A DNA stretch of 64,000 bases, taken from Pleomorphovibrio marinus (GTDB lineage Bacteria; Bacteroidota; Bacteroidia; Cytophagales; Cyclobacteriaceae). Below, piece by piece: positions 11,252 through 20,638 of this stretch. The DNA is taken from the NCBI RefSeq assembly GCF_003347495.1, contig NZ_QCXY01000004.1, forward strand, positions 186,001 through 250,000. The letters are read 5' to 3'. The notes below the pieces were generated by a model. The model saw only the letters and a program-made list of their open reading frames with translations, made no database searches and had not been told where the DNA came from. The translations under genes were made by a program, and so were the position numbers. Within the stretch, counting starts at the first letter, position 1. Each line of letters starts with the position of its first letter.

Positions 11252-12297
11252 TATTCTGTTTTCGCATTGTTTTTGAAAATTCTTTCGACTAAGCCGACTG
11301 CCGCAGGTTTGTAGATACTTGGAATTCCAGTTGGCAAGGTGCCATCCTTCTCATACGCTTCTTCCTGCCCAATATTACGAAAGACATAGGTTGAATACTC
11401 TTTGTTGTTTTTTACATCATTCTCCTTGAGAATACTATAGATTTCAGGTTGCTTAATGGCTGGTACTTTCTTTTTTACTTCTTCAATCAATTGACTACCT
11501 GATAATGGATACTCCTTCAATCTATTTTCTTTGACTCTTTTAACGATTTCTACTTGGTCAACTGGTGAAACTTCACCGACAAGCTTTAAGGTTTTTGCTC
11601 CCTTTGTTTCTTTGAACTCACCTTCTTTAATCCATTGCATCCCTTTTATAAGCTCTTCATCTACCACTAAAATTTGAGAATCCTTTTTCTCAATGATTCC
11701 TTTTTCTGTGTCAAGAATTGCTGCGTTTGCAGGACCAGATTGACCGATTTTTTGAACCAAGTCCAACCATTGATTATTGGTTTGCTCAATGCGTTGGTTA
11801 ATGATGGTTTCTAACTCTGTTGCTTGAATTTTCTGAGTTCTTCCGCCGTAGCGATAATAGATTTCTCCATTCTTCAATATCTGGTCCTTGCCTTCATCTT
11901 TTGCACAAATGATGGGCTTTATTCCTCCTTGATGCACATAAAAAGCACCAAATGAAAGTTCTTCAATTTTGAAAATGTCATGTTCCCATTCAATATCCCC
12001 CTTGAAAATATCAAGCAAGTGGCCTGTGACGATTTCTGGGTCAAGCTTATCAAACTGTTCGATGGCTTTTTCTGACAATCCAATCAATTCCCTTCTTGGT
12101 CTATCCTTTACACCAAATATTAGATAACCACCTTTGTTATTAGAAAATGCGGCAAAATCTCTGTAATAATCAGCCAGACCAGCTAAGTTGAAAGACTCCT
12201 TAAATTCAAGATATTGACTCTCCCGATGGTACAAATTGCCATCTGGCTTTAATTTTAAGAGGTCTTCGATTATATCCTGATTAAGTCTTTCAGTCAT
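11251..12297 (-). CDS. AlbA_2 (Schlafen-type) nucleic-acid-binding protein in the RM operon
   Basis: A 348-residue protein. The N-terminal AlbA_2 domain is recognised by ESQYLEFKESF (the conserved E-x-x-x-x-E-F-K), AFSNNKGGYLIFGVKD and later IYYRYGGRTQKI. Such domains bind nucleic acid. The C-terminal third has charged helices (VEIVKRVKENRLKEYPLSGS) resembling a winged-helix segment. It lies between hsdS (3-bp gap) and hsdR (1-base overlap), so it is translated with the RM subunits. Related genes recur inside type I RM operons, but their role is not established. It contains no palindromic repeat. Confidence 0.8.
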
Positions 12298-12300
12298 TTT

Positions 12301-13524
12301 TTATACAATTCTTACTTCACCACTCATCAACTTCGGCAGCAGCGTATCCCGCAGGGCGGTGAGGGTGCGGATTTGGGTTTGATTGGATTTGATCTTATCG
12401 AAATAGTCAATAACGTAATTTTCAAATTTCGATAGTGTCTCGTCATCTGGAATTATTGCTTCCATATCCTTTATCATTCCAGAATTGATAGATGTCACAA
12501 TAGACGAAGTGCTTCCTAAAGTTTCATATGGATATGTTTTCAAATAGAAGTACAGGAACTCCTTTGAAAATGGAGTTTTCTCATTGAATTTGAAATGAGC
12601 AATTGCTTCATTTGATAACATGTGTTCTGTTGTGATGGCTACTCGCCCTAAAGTCATTTTAAAACTCAAGAGTACTGTGTCAGGGGGAATTATTGGAATA
12701 TTAAATTTTTCAACTGCTTCTTCCGTCAAATACTCTGATGTGTCTAAAACGAATAACCCACTATCTCCCAAATCTTTTATTGAAACCCACTTAACATCAG
12801 TTATTAACTTTGAAAACCAGTGAAATTCCTTTCTTGGTGGGGTCCGCCCAATTCCAATATTAACTAGTTCTTTGAGTTTTTTATTCTCCCAACCCTCATC
12901 CGATTCCTCCACAAACCACTGCCGAAACAGCGTCTCCGCCATTTGCTCCAGAGTTTGGTTTTGGCGGTGCAGCAGGTCTATTTTGTCGTCTAAGCTGGAA
13001 AGAATCGCTAAAATTGATTTCTTCTCATCTTCAGATGGATCAAGAATCGGTAGATTTCGAAGAGCCCCCAAGGAGATGTAAGGTTGCGATGAACCACTCT
13101 TATTTACATCCAGAATCATTTTCCCCATTGGGGAGTTAAGAAAATAGTGTAACCAAAGGGCTTTTACTTTTGAACCAGCCTTGAATAATCCTACATTCTT
13201 AACAGCATAATCTATTTCAGAATTTCTTTCAACGTATGTGAAACCACAATACTCACCAATCATACTAATTATTACATCCCATTGTTCTACTTGACTTCTT
13301 TCATTAATCTTTATAAAGTCTGATTCATCAATTAGATATGCATTTTCAAAATCAATATTTCGACCCTTTATGTGTTTTGAAGTAACTAGAAATTTTCCTT
13401 CGGCCTTTCTTTTCGGTGAATCATGAGTTCCATCTGTAATTTTTAAACAATAATCAGTCGCAATAGTAAAATTCCAATTTTTTGGGATTGCACCAAATTC
13501 TGTTTCTTTCAACTCACTCATCAA
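12301..13524 (-). CDS. hsdS: Type I restriction-modification specificity subunit S
   Basis: A 407-residue HsdS with two target-recognition domains separated by a conserved coiled-coil spacer (residues about 165-205, [20 protein letters not shown] then TLFRQWFVE). It has a second spacer at the C-terminus ([19 protein letters not shown]). Each TRD recognises half of a bipartite DNA site. The start overlaps the hsdM 3' end by 11 nt, typical of translational coupling. A second Met lies directly after the first. Confidence 0.9.
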   Translation of the reverse strand: MMSELKETEFGAIPKNWNFTIATDYCLKITDGTHDSPKRKAEGKFLVTSKHIKGRNIDFENAYLIDESDFIKINERSQVEQWDVIISMIGEYCGFTYVERNSEIDYAVKNVGLFKAGSKVKALWLHYFLNSPMGKMILDVNKSGSSQPYISLGALRNLPILDPSEDEKKSILAILSSLDDKIDLLHRQNQTLEQMAETLFRQWFVEESDEGWENKKLKELVNIGIGRTPPRKEFHWFSKLITDVKWVSIKDLGDSGLFVLDTSEYLTEEAVEKFNIPIIPPDTVLLSFKMTLGRVAITTEHMLSNEAIAHFKFNEKTPFSKEFLYFYLKTYPYETLGSTSSIVTSINSGMIKDMEAIIPDDETLSKFENYVIDYFDKIKSNQTQIRTLTALRDTLLPKLMSGEVRIV

Positions 13525-15145
13525 TTTTCACTTTTTGAAGGTTAGCAGCAATGCGTTCGTTGAGTTCGGCTTCCTCTTTGAGTTGGGCTTCAAATTCAGC
13601 TTTTAGGCTGGTAAAGCTTTCGGCAAAGTTAAAGTCATCTTCTTCCTCTGCCAGGCCAACATAGCGTCCTGGGGTGAGTACGTAATCCAGCTCGGCTACC
13701 CGCTCTTTGGTAACAGAAGCACAGAAGCCTTTTACATCTTCATAACCACCCCGTCCGCCTGAGGCGGACACCCCTCCTGAGGAGGGGAATTTGTTGCGCC
13801 AGTTGTGGTAGGTCCTGGTGATCAAGTCATTGTCGTCCTGTGACAATACCTTGGTTCTGCGGTTTATCAAATGCCCCAGATTGCGGGCATCAATAAAGAG
13901 AATTTCACCTGAACGATTTCTGTAATTCCCCTCCTGCGGAGGGGTGCCCGCCAGGGCGGGGTGGTCCCCTTTCTTATTACGGCTCATAAACCAAAGAGAA
14001 GCCGGAATTTGGGTGTTTAAGAACAACTTCGCGGGCAGGTTCACGATGCAGTCTATCAAATCGGCTTCCACCAGTTCTTTTCTAATGTCGCCTTCACCAC
14101 CACTTTTGGAAGTCAAAGCACCTTTTGCTAATACGAAACCTGCTTGACCGTTGGGTGCCAGGTGGTACATGAAATGTTGTATCCAGGCGTAGTTTGCATT
14201 TCCTGTGGGGGGTGTGCCGTATTTCCAGCGGCCATCAGTACGCAGCAAATCACCACTCCAATCGCTTACGTTAAAGGGGGGATTGGCAATGATATAATCG
14301 GCTTTCAGGTCTTTGTGGGCATCATTCAAAAACGAGCCTTCGTTGTTCCACTTCACCTGCGAGCTGTCAATGCCCCGAATGGCGAGGTTCATTTTTGCCA
14401 GTCGCCAAGTGGTTTGGTTGCTTTCCTGTCCGTAAATGGAAATATCGTTGATTCGCCCTTGGTGACTGGTTACAAATTCTTCGGACTGCACAAACATTCC
14501 ACCGGAGCCACAGCAAGGATCAAACACACGGCCTTTATAAGGTTCAAGCATTTCCACCAACAATTCCACTACACTTCTTGGCGTGTAGAACTGTCCGCCC
14601 TTTTTGCCTTCTGCCAGTGCAAATTCACCCAGGAAGTATTCGAAAACATGACCGAGCACATCAGCACTTCTCGCTTTGGCATCTCCCAGGGCAATGTTTC
14701 CTATCATATCAATCAATTCACCCAAACTGGTGGGATCCAAATTTTGACGTGCATAGACTTTCGGTAAAACGCCTTTCAGTGAAACGTTTTCCATTTCAAT
14801 AAAATCCATCGCATCGTCCACCGATTTTCCAATGGTAGGTTGTTTTGCTTGAGAGAGCAAATAATTCCAACGGGCTTTTTCCGGCACGAAGAATACGTTC
14901 TCGGCTTTGTACTCGTCTTTGTCTTCCGGGTCCGCTCCTGCATATTCCCCTTCTCCGGCTTTGAGTCTGTCATAGAGTTCCTCAAATGCATCCGATATGT
15001 ATTTGAGGAAAATGAGCCCGAGAACTACGTGTTTGTATTCCGCAGCGTCAATGTTCTTGCGAAGCTTGTCTGCGGATTTCCAGAGCGACGCTTCCAGTTG
15101 GCCTACTGGTTGTTTCGTCAGTGGATCCTTTGTTTTTTTTTCCAT
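13514..15145 (-). CDS. hsdM: Type I restriction-modification methyltransferase subunit M, with in-frame insertions
   Basis: A 543-residue N6-adenine methyltransferase. The N-terminal HsdM helical domain ([20 protein letters not shown]) is followed by the SAM motif [17 protein letters not shown] and the catalytic NPPF motif ([10 protein letters not shown]). Two short insertions disrupt the normally conserved C-terminal part: [13 protein letters not shown] near residues 394-407 and [15 protein letters not shown] near 453-467. Both are in frame and lie between otherwise normal blocks ([26 protein letters not shown]). It is the first gene of the RM operon. Confidence 0.9.
   Translation of the reverse strand: MEKKTKDPLTKQPVGQLEASLWKSADKLRKNIDAAEYKHVVLGLIFLKYISDAFEELYDRLKAGEGEYAGADPEDKDEYKAENVFFVPEKARWNYLLSQAKQPTIGKSVDDAMDFIEMENVSLKGVLPKVYARQNLDPTSLGELIDMIGNIALGDAKARSADVLGHVFEYFLGEFALAEGKKGGQFYTPRSVVELLVEMLEPYKGRVFDPCCGSGGMFVQSEEFVTSHQGRINDISIYGQESNQTTWRLAKMNLAIRGIDSSQVKWNNEGSFLNDAHKDLKADYIIANPPFNVSDWSGDLLRTDGRWKYGTPPTGNANYAWIQHFMYHLAPNGQAGFVLAKGALTSKSGGEGDIRKELVEADLIDCIVNLPAKLFLNTQIPASLWFMSRNKKGDHPALAGTPPQEGNYRNRSGEILFIDARNLGHLINRRTKVLSQDDNDLITRTYHNWRNKFPSSGGVSASGGRGGYEDVKGFCASVTKERVAELDYVLTPGRYVGLAEEEDDFNFAESFTSLKAEFEAQLKEEAELNERIAANLQKVKIDE
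13744..13792 (-). repeat. 49-bp palindromic repeat inside hsdM
   Basis: Same family and orientation as the copies in hsdR, with arms CCCCTCC/GGAGGGG and GTCCGCC/GGCGGAC. It encodes [15 protein letters not shown] in frame. Confidence 0.85.
13924..13966 (+). repeat. 43-bp palindromic repeat inside hsdM, inverted orientation
   Basis: An inverted, 6-nt shorter variant of the family, ending GGGCGGGGTGGTC. On the coding strand it reads [13 protein letters not shown]. The 6-nt length difference keeps the reading frame. It lies only about 130 bp from the other hsdM copy. Confidence 0.8.
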
Positions 15146-15329
15146 TTACTTAATTACTTTTCTTTGTCAGTTTTTAAAAATACTTATTCTGTCCGAGCAA
15201 TGGCCAAAAAACAGGCTATTTAGCTTGCTGAGCGTAAGCCTTTAGCTTCCGAGCAAGTATAAATGTGCCTTGAATGGTGAATATAGGTCAAAAAGTTGAA
15301 CGTTCCAACGGGAGAATGTTTCTTAGTTG

Positions 15330-15574
15330 ATGGAGTCGTTAAACAAAGCAAAGCAAGTGGAAGGGTGGTTTGGAGTGATCAACGCACTGAAGAAAGCCAT
15401 ACTCCAATGCGGTGGAACTTTGTCAAACCTAAAAAGAAAAGGGTATGAATCGATGCTTTCCTATTACCTTAAAACACAATACCCAATCCAGTGAACCGCC
15501 GAGTAGGAGTCCCTTAGGCTCGTTGGTGTGAGGGGTGCTCCGCAGGCTTATGACCTGCGGCCATCCACTCGATT
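15330..15574 (+). mobile_element. 3' remnant of a group II intron
   Basis: A 54-residue frame (15330-15494) ends TLSNLKRKGYESMLSYYLKT, resembling the C-terminal end of Bacteroidota group II intron reverse transcriptases. Its stop overlaps GAACCGCCGAGT (15493), which opens a domain V-like segment (15493-15528) closing with GGCTCGTTGGTG. Next comes GTGAGGGG and a domain VI-like hairpin CCGCAGG-CTTATGA-CCTGCGG, then CCACTCGATT at the expected 3' boundary (about 15574). The 5' intron and most of the reverse transcriptase are missing. The domain V stem is imperfect, so the element is dead. Confidence 0.65.
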
Positions 15575-15765
15575 GGCATTACAAGGACATAAACAGCAAT
15601 TAAGCCTAGAACTATCCATTCACTAGCAGCCCAGGAGGTTAGTTCTTTCCTTAAAACCCTAATGTCCAATAGATCATTTTCAATTCCGTTAGTTAAAAAG
15701 TCCCCGAAATCTTTAGGAAAGTAACTAGGAAACTCAACTGCTATATAAGGTATATCTTTTGTCAT
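15514..15765 (-). CDS. Small membrane protein, 3' end replaced by intron remnant
   Basis: An 83-codon frame starting MTKDIPYIAVEFPSYF with one membrane segment (WIVLGLIAVYVLVMPIEW). The last 16 or so codons (MAAGHKPAEHPSHQRA) are read from the opposite strand of the group II intron remnant, so the native C-terminus has been lost. The ATG overlaps the stop of the RES-like gene upstream, indicating an operon. Function is unknown; it may be inactive. Confidence 0.55.
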   Translation of the reverse strand: MTKDIPYIAVEFPSYFPKDFGDFLTNGIENDLLDIRVLRKELTSWAASEWIVLGLIAVYVLVMPIEWMAAGHKPAEHPSHQRA

Positions 15766-16649
15766 AAAAGTCCAACCTGTTTTCTCCCAATATCCTTTGG
15801 TGTAAAATGATTATCTTCAATTTGAAAGAATTGTAAATCACCATTCCCGTTCAGAGTCGACTGATTGTCGTTGCCAACAAAAACACTTTTTTTGTTTTTG
15901 TATACTGTACACTCCGAAGCACCAAGGAAATTCAGTTTATTATTGACACTTTCTGGTTTTACCGCCACATTTATTCCTTCTCCTGCAAGTCGCACACTGG
16001 GATAAAGGATTCCGTCAAAATTTGAACAAATTATTTCTGAATAAAGAGCTGAAATCATGTAATGTAAGTGATTTGGAATTTCTGTCTTAGCAAATTCATG
16101 GCCTAAATATTCACTGATTTCTAATGTTGCTACATTTAAATCCGGATGTTTCTCGGCAAAGTCTTCAAAATCCGCCTGTAGCTTTTTGGATAATTCAGTA
16201 GATCTTTCAAAATTTTTATGGTGAACAAGAGAAAGCAATTCAATATCTTCTGAAACTTCCCAAGAGCTAAAAGTAATGCCTTCTTCTCCTACGGTTTCGG
16301 TGCTTCTAACAAACTCACTAAGCTCAAATAAGATTGTTATTCTAGCTGTTTCTGGCTCAGTTTTACCCGCAAATTCTGGAACCATGGACCCATAGAACAT
16401 GGTATGTTTTGGTGTACTTGCTCTTTGATAGGAATGATTAAATTCTTGGGGCTTGAATGAAAGCTGAGAAACGTTCTTAAACGATTCTTTTTCTGATAAT
16501 CTTGCACGAATAATTCTCTTTCCTTTATGGAGTGTGGCGATAATTATTCCAAACTTGCCTAATCTCTTAAGCCTTTCATAGATGAAATCTCGTTTGTCGG
16601 TTGAGAAGTCAACTTTTTTCAATTCGTCAATTATATTTCTGTGGTTCAT
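15762..16649 (-). CDS. RES-like domain protein
   Basis: A 295-residue protein. Features fit the RES family (NAD-consuming toxins with an ART-like fold): an early Arg in RIIRARL, the block QLSFKPQEFNHSYQRAS then TPKHTMFYGSM, and a C-terminal GILYPSVRLAGEGINVAVKP. In RES proteins these carry the conserved Arg, the YG motif and the Ser. It is much longer than RES toxins of RES-Xre pairs, and no Xre antitoxin is adjacent. It lies between a 425-residue unknown protein and a small membrane protein. A defence role is inference from this setting. Confidence 0.6.
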   Translation of the reverse strand: MNHRNIIDELKKVDFSTDKRDFIYERLKRLGKFGIIIATLHKGKRIIRARLSEKESFKNVSQLSFKPQEFNHSYQRASTPKHTMFYGSMVPEFAGKTEPETARITILFELSEFVRSTETVGEEGITFSSWEVSEDIELLSLVHHKNFERSTELSKKLQADFEDFAEKHPDLNVATLEISEYLGHEFAKTEIPNHLHYMISALYSEIICSNFDGILYPSVRLAGEGINVAVKPESVNNKLNFLGASECTVYKNKKSVFVGNDNQSTLNGNGDLQFFQIEDNHFTPKDIGRKQVGLL

Positions 16650-16767
16650 TTTAAATTAATGCCAACAGACTTCGGATAAGAAACTTAGGGCATTTCGGAC
16701 CTGCGTACTTGTCCACCGAGATCAAACTCTGTTAAATGAAAGAATCTTTCGGTAAGCCTAATCTGTT

Positions 16768-18045
16768 CTATGTTTTCTTAGCCATTGTTGTGTTGAGTTT
16801 CATTTCTTTTAACTTTTTGTTCAGCTGTCTGAGTTCGTTCTCATCTATTCTAACACTAAATACCCTTTCAAATTCGGACAGTTGTTTTTTAAAGTTTGGT
16901 CCATTTTCAAAAAGCTTCCAAATGTCTGTGACTCCTCTAAATCTATTTACAATTCGTCTTTCCTTATACCAGCCAAATAGCTTTTTAGCACCCTTGCCAG
17001 CAACTTTTCCGACATTCAAATCTTCAATCATGTCAGATGCATCTCCCGCATCAATAGCTTTGTCAATAGATTTTTCATATCCCGACTCATCTGCAATTTC
17101 CCAGAATTGATATAGTAGCCTAGAGTCTTTTGAATACTTCTTATTAAAAACGTTCCAAAATTCATTGACTTCATCAATGGCATCAAGTTGTTCTTTAATG
17201 TTCTCTGCTTCATTGATGCGTTTTTCATAGTTGAATACTGAATTTCGGAGGTTGGCAAAGTCTTTGCGTAGTTGCAGCATATTTTCCGGTAAATCGTCAA
17301 CGGATTTGCACTGAGAAAGGAGAATCGAAACTAAAGGAGGAATCCCTTGGTTCGTTTGTCCAAAATACTCTTCTAGCTTATTTTGTCTTTTTTGGAAGCT
17401 ATCTGAAAGCCTAGAGATGATCTCTCTTCCTAATCCTCTAGTCTGAATATCTTTCAGTTGATACTCATAACTATAGTAAGGAAGCGTGGCTTGTACATTT
17501 GAGTGTTTGGTTACCTCGCAAAGCTTATTGTAGAATTTTTCAGGCGAATTATTGCTTTCGGTGGCAACATATCCATCTTCTACCCTACCAATATTTAAGT
17601 ATTTGATTTCTTTGGGATCTTCATTTGTTGACGGGATAATCAAATACTTCCTCCGTGTAACATCAGTCGGTAAACCATTCTCAATGTAATGTTGAATCCG
17701 CTCCTGATAACTCGTTGGGTTTTTGGGGTCAAACTGACCCATACTGACGACTGTACCAATATCATTTCCAATTCCTCCTATGGCCATAAGGCATTTTGAT
17801 TTCGAAAGTAACTCAAAAATCGGCCTGCCTTCTGGAAACATTGCCTTTGAAACGATCTGAAAATGTTTAGCTTCTTGGACAGAAATGTAAAAGTAGTCAC
17901 TAAAGATGAATGATTCTAAAAAAGCGTTGAGCGAGTAAATGAATACAGCAGATGGCTTTCCATAGCCACCTATAACATAGTCAAGTTCATCAATCAGGTT
18001 GATACTTATGTAGGTCGAGTTATATTTTAATTTAATGTCGGTCAT
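16768..18045 (-). CDS. Hypothetical protein of the RES-like operon
   Basis: A 425-residue soluble protein I do not recognise. The N-terminal 200 residues are rich in beta-strand-type segments (KCLMAIGGIGNDIGTVVSMG). The C-terminal half is helical and charged (residues about 265-300 and 395-420, coiled-coil-like). No nuclease, ATPase or protease motif is visible. It is the first gene of the putative three-gene operon; 118 bp separate it from the RES-like gene. Composition and codon use look normal for the window. Confidence 0.6.
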   Translation of the reverse strand: MTDIKLKYNSTYISINLIDELDYVIGGYGKPSAVFIYSLNAFLESFIFSDYFYISVQEAKHFQIVSKAMFPEGRPIFELLSKSKCLMAIGGIGNDIGTVVSMGQFDPKNPTSYQERIQHYIENGLPTDVTRRKYLIIPSTNEDPKEIKYLNIGRVEDGYVATESNNSPEKFYNKLCEVTKHSNVQATLPYYSYEYQLKDIQTRGLGREIISRLSDSFQKRQNKLEEYFGQTNQGIPPLVSILLSQCKSVDDLPENMLQLRKDFANLRNSVFNYEKRINEAENIKEQLDAIDEVNEFWNVFNKKYSKDSRLLYQFWEIADESGYEKSIDKAIDAGDASDMIEDLNVGKVAGKGAKKLFGWYKERRIVNRFRGVTDIWKLFENGPNFKKQLSEFERVFSVRIDENELRQLNKKLKEMKLNTTMAKKT

Positions 18046-18246
18046 TCAAATTCAACACAACTACTGGCTAACCACAACCCTTGCGGTTTTTTCCCTTATG
18101 GCCTGATAAGGAATCCCCGTTAAATATAGGAAAATCATTATAACCTTCAACTAGTGTTTTCATTTTCATTGGCAGGAATGTTGCTAGGCGTTAGGTAAGA
18201 TCAAGATCCCCTAATACGATCCTTTTTAACTTTGGGAGTGGGCCGT

Positions 18247-18278
18247 AAAAAAGTCCTGCCAGACAATTCCGACAGGAC
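18247..18278 (-). terminator. Rho-independent terminator of the tRNA-Val/tRNA-CAU unit
   Basis: On the minus strand GTCCTGTC and GGCAGGAC form an 8-bp stem with a 10-nt loop, followed directly by TTTTTT. It lies about 80 bp downstream of the tRNA-CAU 3' end. Confidence 0.75.
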
Positions 18279-18358
18279 CAATTCCCTTAAAGATTATTGG
18301 TGTTTTTGCACGTTTTTTGCACCAAAATCTTGTAACTTGCTGATAATCAGCGTAATTG

Positions 18359-18432
18359 TGGGCCCACCTGGGCTCGAACCAGGGACTTTCTGATTATGAG
18401 TCAGATACTCTAACCAACTGAGTTATAGGCCC
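18359..18432 (-). tRNA. tRNA with CAU anticodon (Ile2 or elongator Met)
   Basis: The minus strand folds as a full cloverleaf: acceptor GGGCCTA paired with TGGGCCC, D arm ACTC/GAGT, anticodon arm CTGACTCATAATCAG with anticodon CAT, and T arm CCTGGTTCGAGCCCAGG. The discriminator is A and CCA is not encoded. The anticodon arm resembles tRNA-Ile2, whose C34 is changed to lysidine, but elongator Met cannot be excluded. Confidence 0.9.
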
Positions 18433-18457
18433 ATTTTAATATTTCTTGGCATCTTCC

Positions 18458-18489
18458 CCCGACAGCCATCGGGATGAGCTTTAGGCCCA
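18458..18489 (-). repeat. CCCGA/TCGGG palindrome joined to a copy of the tRNA 5' end
   Basis: The palindrome CCCGACAGCCATCGGG (18458-18473) is followed by TGAGCTTTAGGCCCA (18475-18489). The latter repeats the 5' end of the adjacent tRNA-CAU gene (TGAGTTATAGGCCCA) with 13 of 15 matches. It looks like a partial tRNA copy whose interior is replaced by the palindrome. Confidence 0.5.
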
Positions 18490-18502
18490 AAAATAAAACA
18501 AG

Positions 18503-18577
18503 TGGGAATTGAGGGATTCGAACCCCCGACCCTCTGCTTGTAAGGCAGATGCTCTGAACCAACTGAGCTAAATTCCC
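18503..18577 (-). tRNA. tRNA-Val (anticodon UAC)
   Basis: The cloverleaf on the minus strand has acceptor GGGAATT/AATTCCC, D arm GCTC/GAGC, anticodon arm TCTGCCTTACAAGCAGA with anticodon TAC, and a T arm with GGTTCGAATCC. The discriminator is A and CCA is not encoded. It is the first gene of the tRNA unit. Confidence 0.92.
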
Positions 18578-18592
18578 TTTGAATTCGGAATG

Positions 18593-18624
18593 CAAATGTA
18601 GGGTTAAAATTTAATTACGCAAAG
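18593..18624 (-). promoter_or_regulatory. Promoter of the tRNA-Val unit
   Basis: On the minus strand the -33 element TTG (with further T/G context) and the -7 box TACATTTG (18593-18600) are separated by exactly 19 bp, the Bacteroidota sigma-ABfr consensus. The predicted start is a few bases before the tRNA 5' end. Confidence 0.75.
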
Positions 18625-18848
18625 TGACATAAGGATAAATATTGCACTACTCCAATTGCCCCTTCATTTTCAGGAAGAAAATCTTTTTGGAGTATGCAGC
18701 CCGGGACCTAGCTGACCCGAACTGAACCAATTAAGCCAATGGGCCTGTTATTCTCTAAACCCAAAAGAACCCCTAATATTTTAAAGGCACCTTGCTTTTG
18801 GGATGTCTATGTTTCATATTTGGTTTTAGTTTCACATTAATTGAGTTC

Positions 18849-19481
18849 ATGAAAAAATTAAAAGGGATCAAGAATTTGATCTTTGATTTGGGCAATGTTA
18901 TCTATGACATTGATTATAAGCGCACTTTTGACCTTCTAAACAGCCGGCTTCCAAAGGAGAAAGAAAACCTGCCTGCGGCCTTTATGGTTTCGACTCCACA
19001 TTTTGAATTGGAAAAAGGGCTGATATCCCCTGCTGCTTTCCGGGAAGCCGCAAGGACGTTTTTCCAAGCCGAATGGGAAGATGAATTTATTGACAGGGTA
19101 TGGAACGCACTGCTAGTAGATATTCCCCAAGAAAGACTGGATTTGCTCCAAAATTTGAAGCAGGATTATCGTATTTATATGTTGAGTAATACCAATGCCA
19201 TCCACTTTGAGGTGGTAGAGAAGGTTTTTCGGGAGAAATTGCCCGAGGGCTTATGGCCAAAGCTGTTTGACGAACTTTTTCTTAGCCATGAAATAGGTCT
19301 CAGAAAGCCCGAAAGGGCCATATATGAGGAAGTTTTAAGTCGCATAGGAGGAAAACCGCAAGAATGCCTTTTTTTCGATGACTTGAGGGAAAACCTTGAG
19401 GGAGCCCAGGTAGTTGGTATTCAAACCCATCTCATCGATCACCCTAAAGGACTTATGAACTTCTTTGCGGATGTACAGTAA
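18849..19481 (+). CDS. HAD superfamily hydrolase (subfamily IA)
   Basis: A 210-residue phosphatase-type HAD protein. I start at ATG 18849 (MKKLKGIKNLIFDLGNVIYD) because it places motif I normally; an earlier in-frame start adds an implausible hydrophobic leader. Motif I is FDLGNVIYDID, motif II LSNTN, motif III the Lys in GLRKPERAIY, and motif IV FFDDLRENLEGA. This fits the YihX/epoxide-hydrolase-like group acting on small phosphorylated sugars or nucleotides. Its end overlaps the site-2 protease gene by 17 nt. Confidence 0.85.
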   Translation: MKKLKGIKNLIFDLGNVIYDIDYKRTFDLLNSRLPKEKENLPAAFMVSTPHFELEKGLISPAAFREAARTFFQAEWEDEFIDRVWNALLVDIPQERLDLLQNLKQDYRIYMLSNTNAIHFEVVEKVFREKLPEGLWPKLFDELFLSHEIGLRKPERAIYEEVLSRIGGKPQECLFFDDLRENLEGAQVVGIQTHLIDHPKGLMNFFADVQ

Positions 19482-20583
19482 CAAGGAGTATCTCAAGCAC
19501 GGAGGCCTATTTTTGCTTACCCTCGTGGCCACCACACTGGCAGGGGGAGAATGGTTGTTTGGCAGAAGTATCCTATCCAGCGAACGACCCCTCACTTGGG
19601 AATTTTTCTTTAAATCCATGCACTTCTCCATTCCTTTTATTGGAATATTGCTGATCCATGAACTGGGTCACTTGCTGACTTCCATCCATCATAGGATAAA
19701 ATCCTCCCTACCCATATTCATTCCAGCATGGTTGGGCTTTATAGGGGCGCCCTCCATAGGCACCTTCGGAGCCATTATCAAAATGAAAAGTCTGGTGAGT
19801 AGTAGGAAGAAATTTTTTGACATAGGGGTAGCCGGTCCCCTGGCGGGATTTGTGTTGGCCCTGGCCGTGCTTTTCTATGGCTTCACCAACCTTCCAGAGG
19901 CGGACTATATCTATGAGATCCATCCCGAATATGCGGATCCGGATTACGATGCGGACAACCACCCGGAGGAAGTACTTGACCTTCGGTTGGGGTACAACCT
20001 GCTTTTCTGGGCCATGGAAAAGACGCTAGCAGATCCCGAACGTATGCCAAACATGGCTGAAGTTATCCATTTCCCCTATTTGTTTGCGGGGTATTTGGCC
20101 TTGTTCTTCACAGCCCTGAACCTGCTTCCAATTGGGCAACTCGACGGGGGGCATGTGGTATTCGGGTTGTTTCCCAACTACCACAGGCAAATCTCACTGG
20201 GAGCCTATACGGCATTCCTGTTTTATGCGGGATTGGGAGTGGTGACGCCCTATGAAGACATCAACTATTTGCTGATAGCCTTGCCCATCTATGTGGTATT
20301 TATCTATATCTGCTATAGAAAATCGGGGCTGTCCAACGAAAACAAATGGTTGTTTGCGGTGGGACTGGTCGCCCTGCAATATAGCCTTGTAAGCCTGTCC
20401 CCAGATATCGAAGGATATAGGGGATGGCTGTTTTTCGCCTTCCTGGTGGGCAGGTTGCTGGGCATCAACCACCCGGAAGTGATGGATGGAAGACCCCTCT
20501 CCCAAAACCAAAAGATTCTGGCCATTATCGCCATAGCCGTCTTTATCCTTTGCTTTACCCCTCAACCTTTTATCATTAAGTAA
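19465..20583 (+). CDS. Site-2 protease family (M50) membrane metalloprotease
   Basis: A 372-residue polytopic membrane protein. The zinc motif HELGH is in GILLIHELGHLLTSIHH (about residue 65), and the third ligand is in the conserved LLPIGQLDGGHVVFGL (about residue 220). It lacks a PDZ domain, so it is closer to the minimal M50 type than to RseP. The start may be ATG 19465 or 19471. Overlap with the HAD gene indicates one transcript. The substrate is unknown. Confidence 0.9.
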   Translation: MRMYSNKEYLKHGGLFLLTLVATTLAGGEWLFGRSILSSERPLTWEFFFKSMHFSIPFIGILLIHELGHLLTSIHHRIKSSLPIFIPAWLGFIGAPSIGTFGAIIKMKSLVSSRKKFFDIGVAGPLAGFVLALAVLFYGFTNLPEADYIYEIHPEYADPDYDADNHPEEVLDLRLGYNLLFWAMEKTLADPERMPNMAEVIHFPYLFAGYLALFFTALNLLPIGQLDGGHVVFGLFPNYHRQISLGAYTAFLFYAGLGVVTPYEDINYLLIALPIYVVFIYICYRKSGLSNENKWLFAVGLVALQYSLVSLSPDIEGYRGWLFFAFLVGRLLGINHPEVMDGRPLSQNQKILAIIAIAVFILCFTPQPFIIK

Positions 20584-20638
20584 AAGCACGTGTATACCAT
20601 CTAGACATGCTATAGCATAAACATCCTGTGGCGAGATC

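Noticed and set aside
18181..18200. Possible integron attC site (TAGGCGTTAGGT) near 18.19 kb and similar bases near 35.53 kb
   Set aside because: No paired core sites with the expected RYYYAAC and GTTRRRY spacing, and no integrase in the window.
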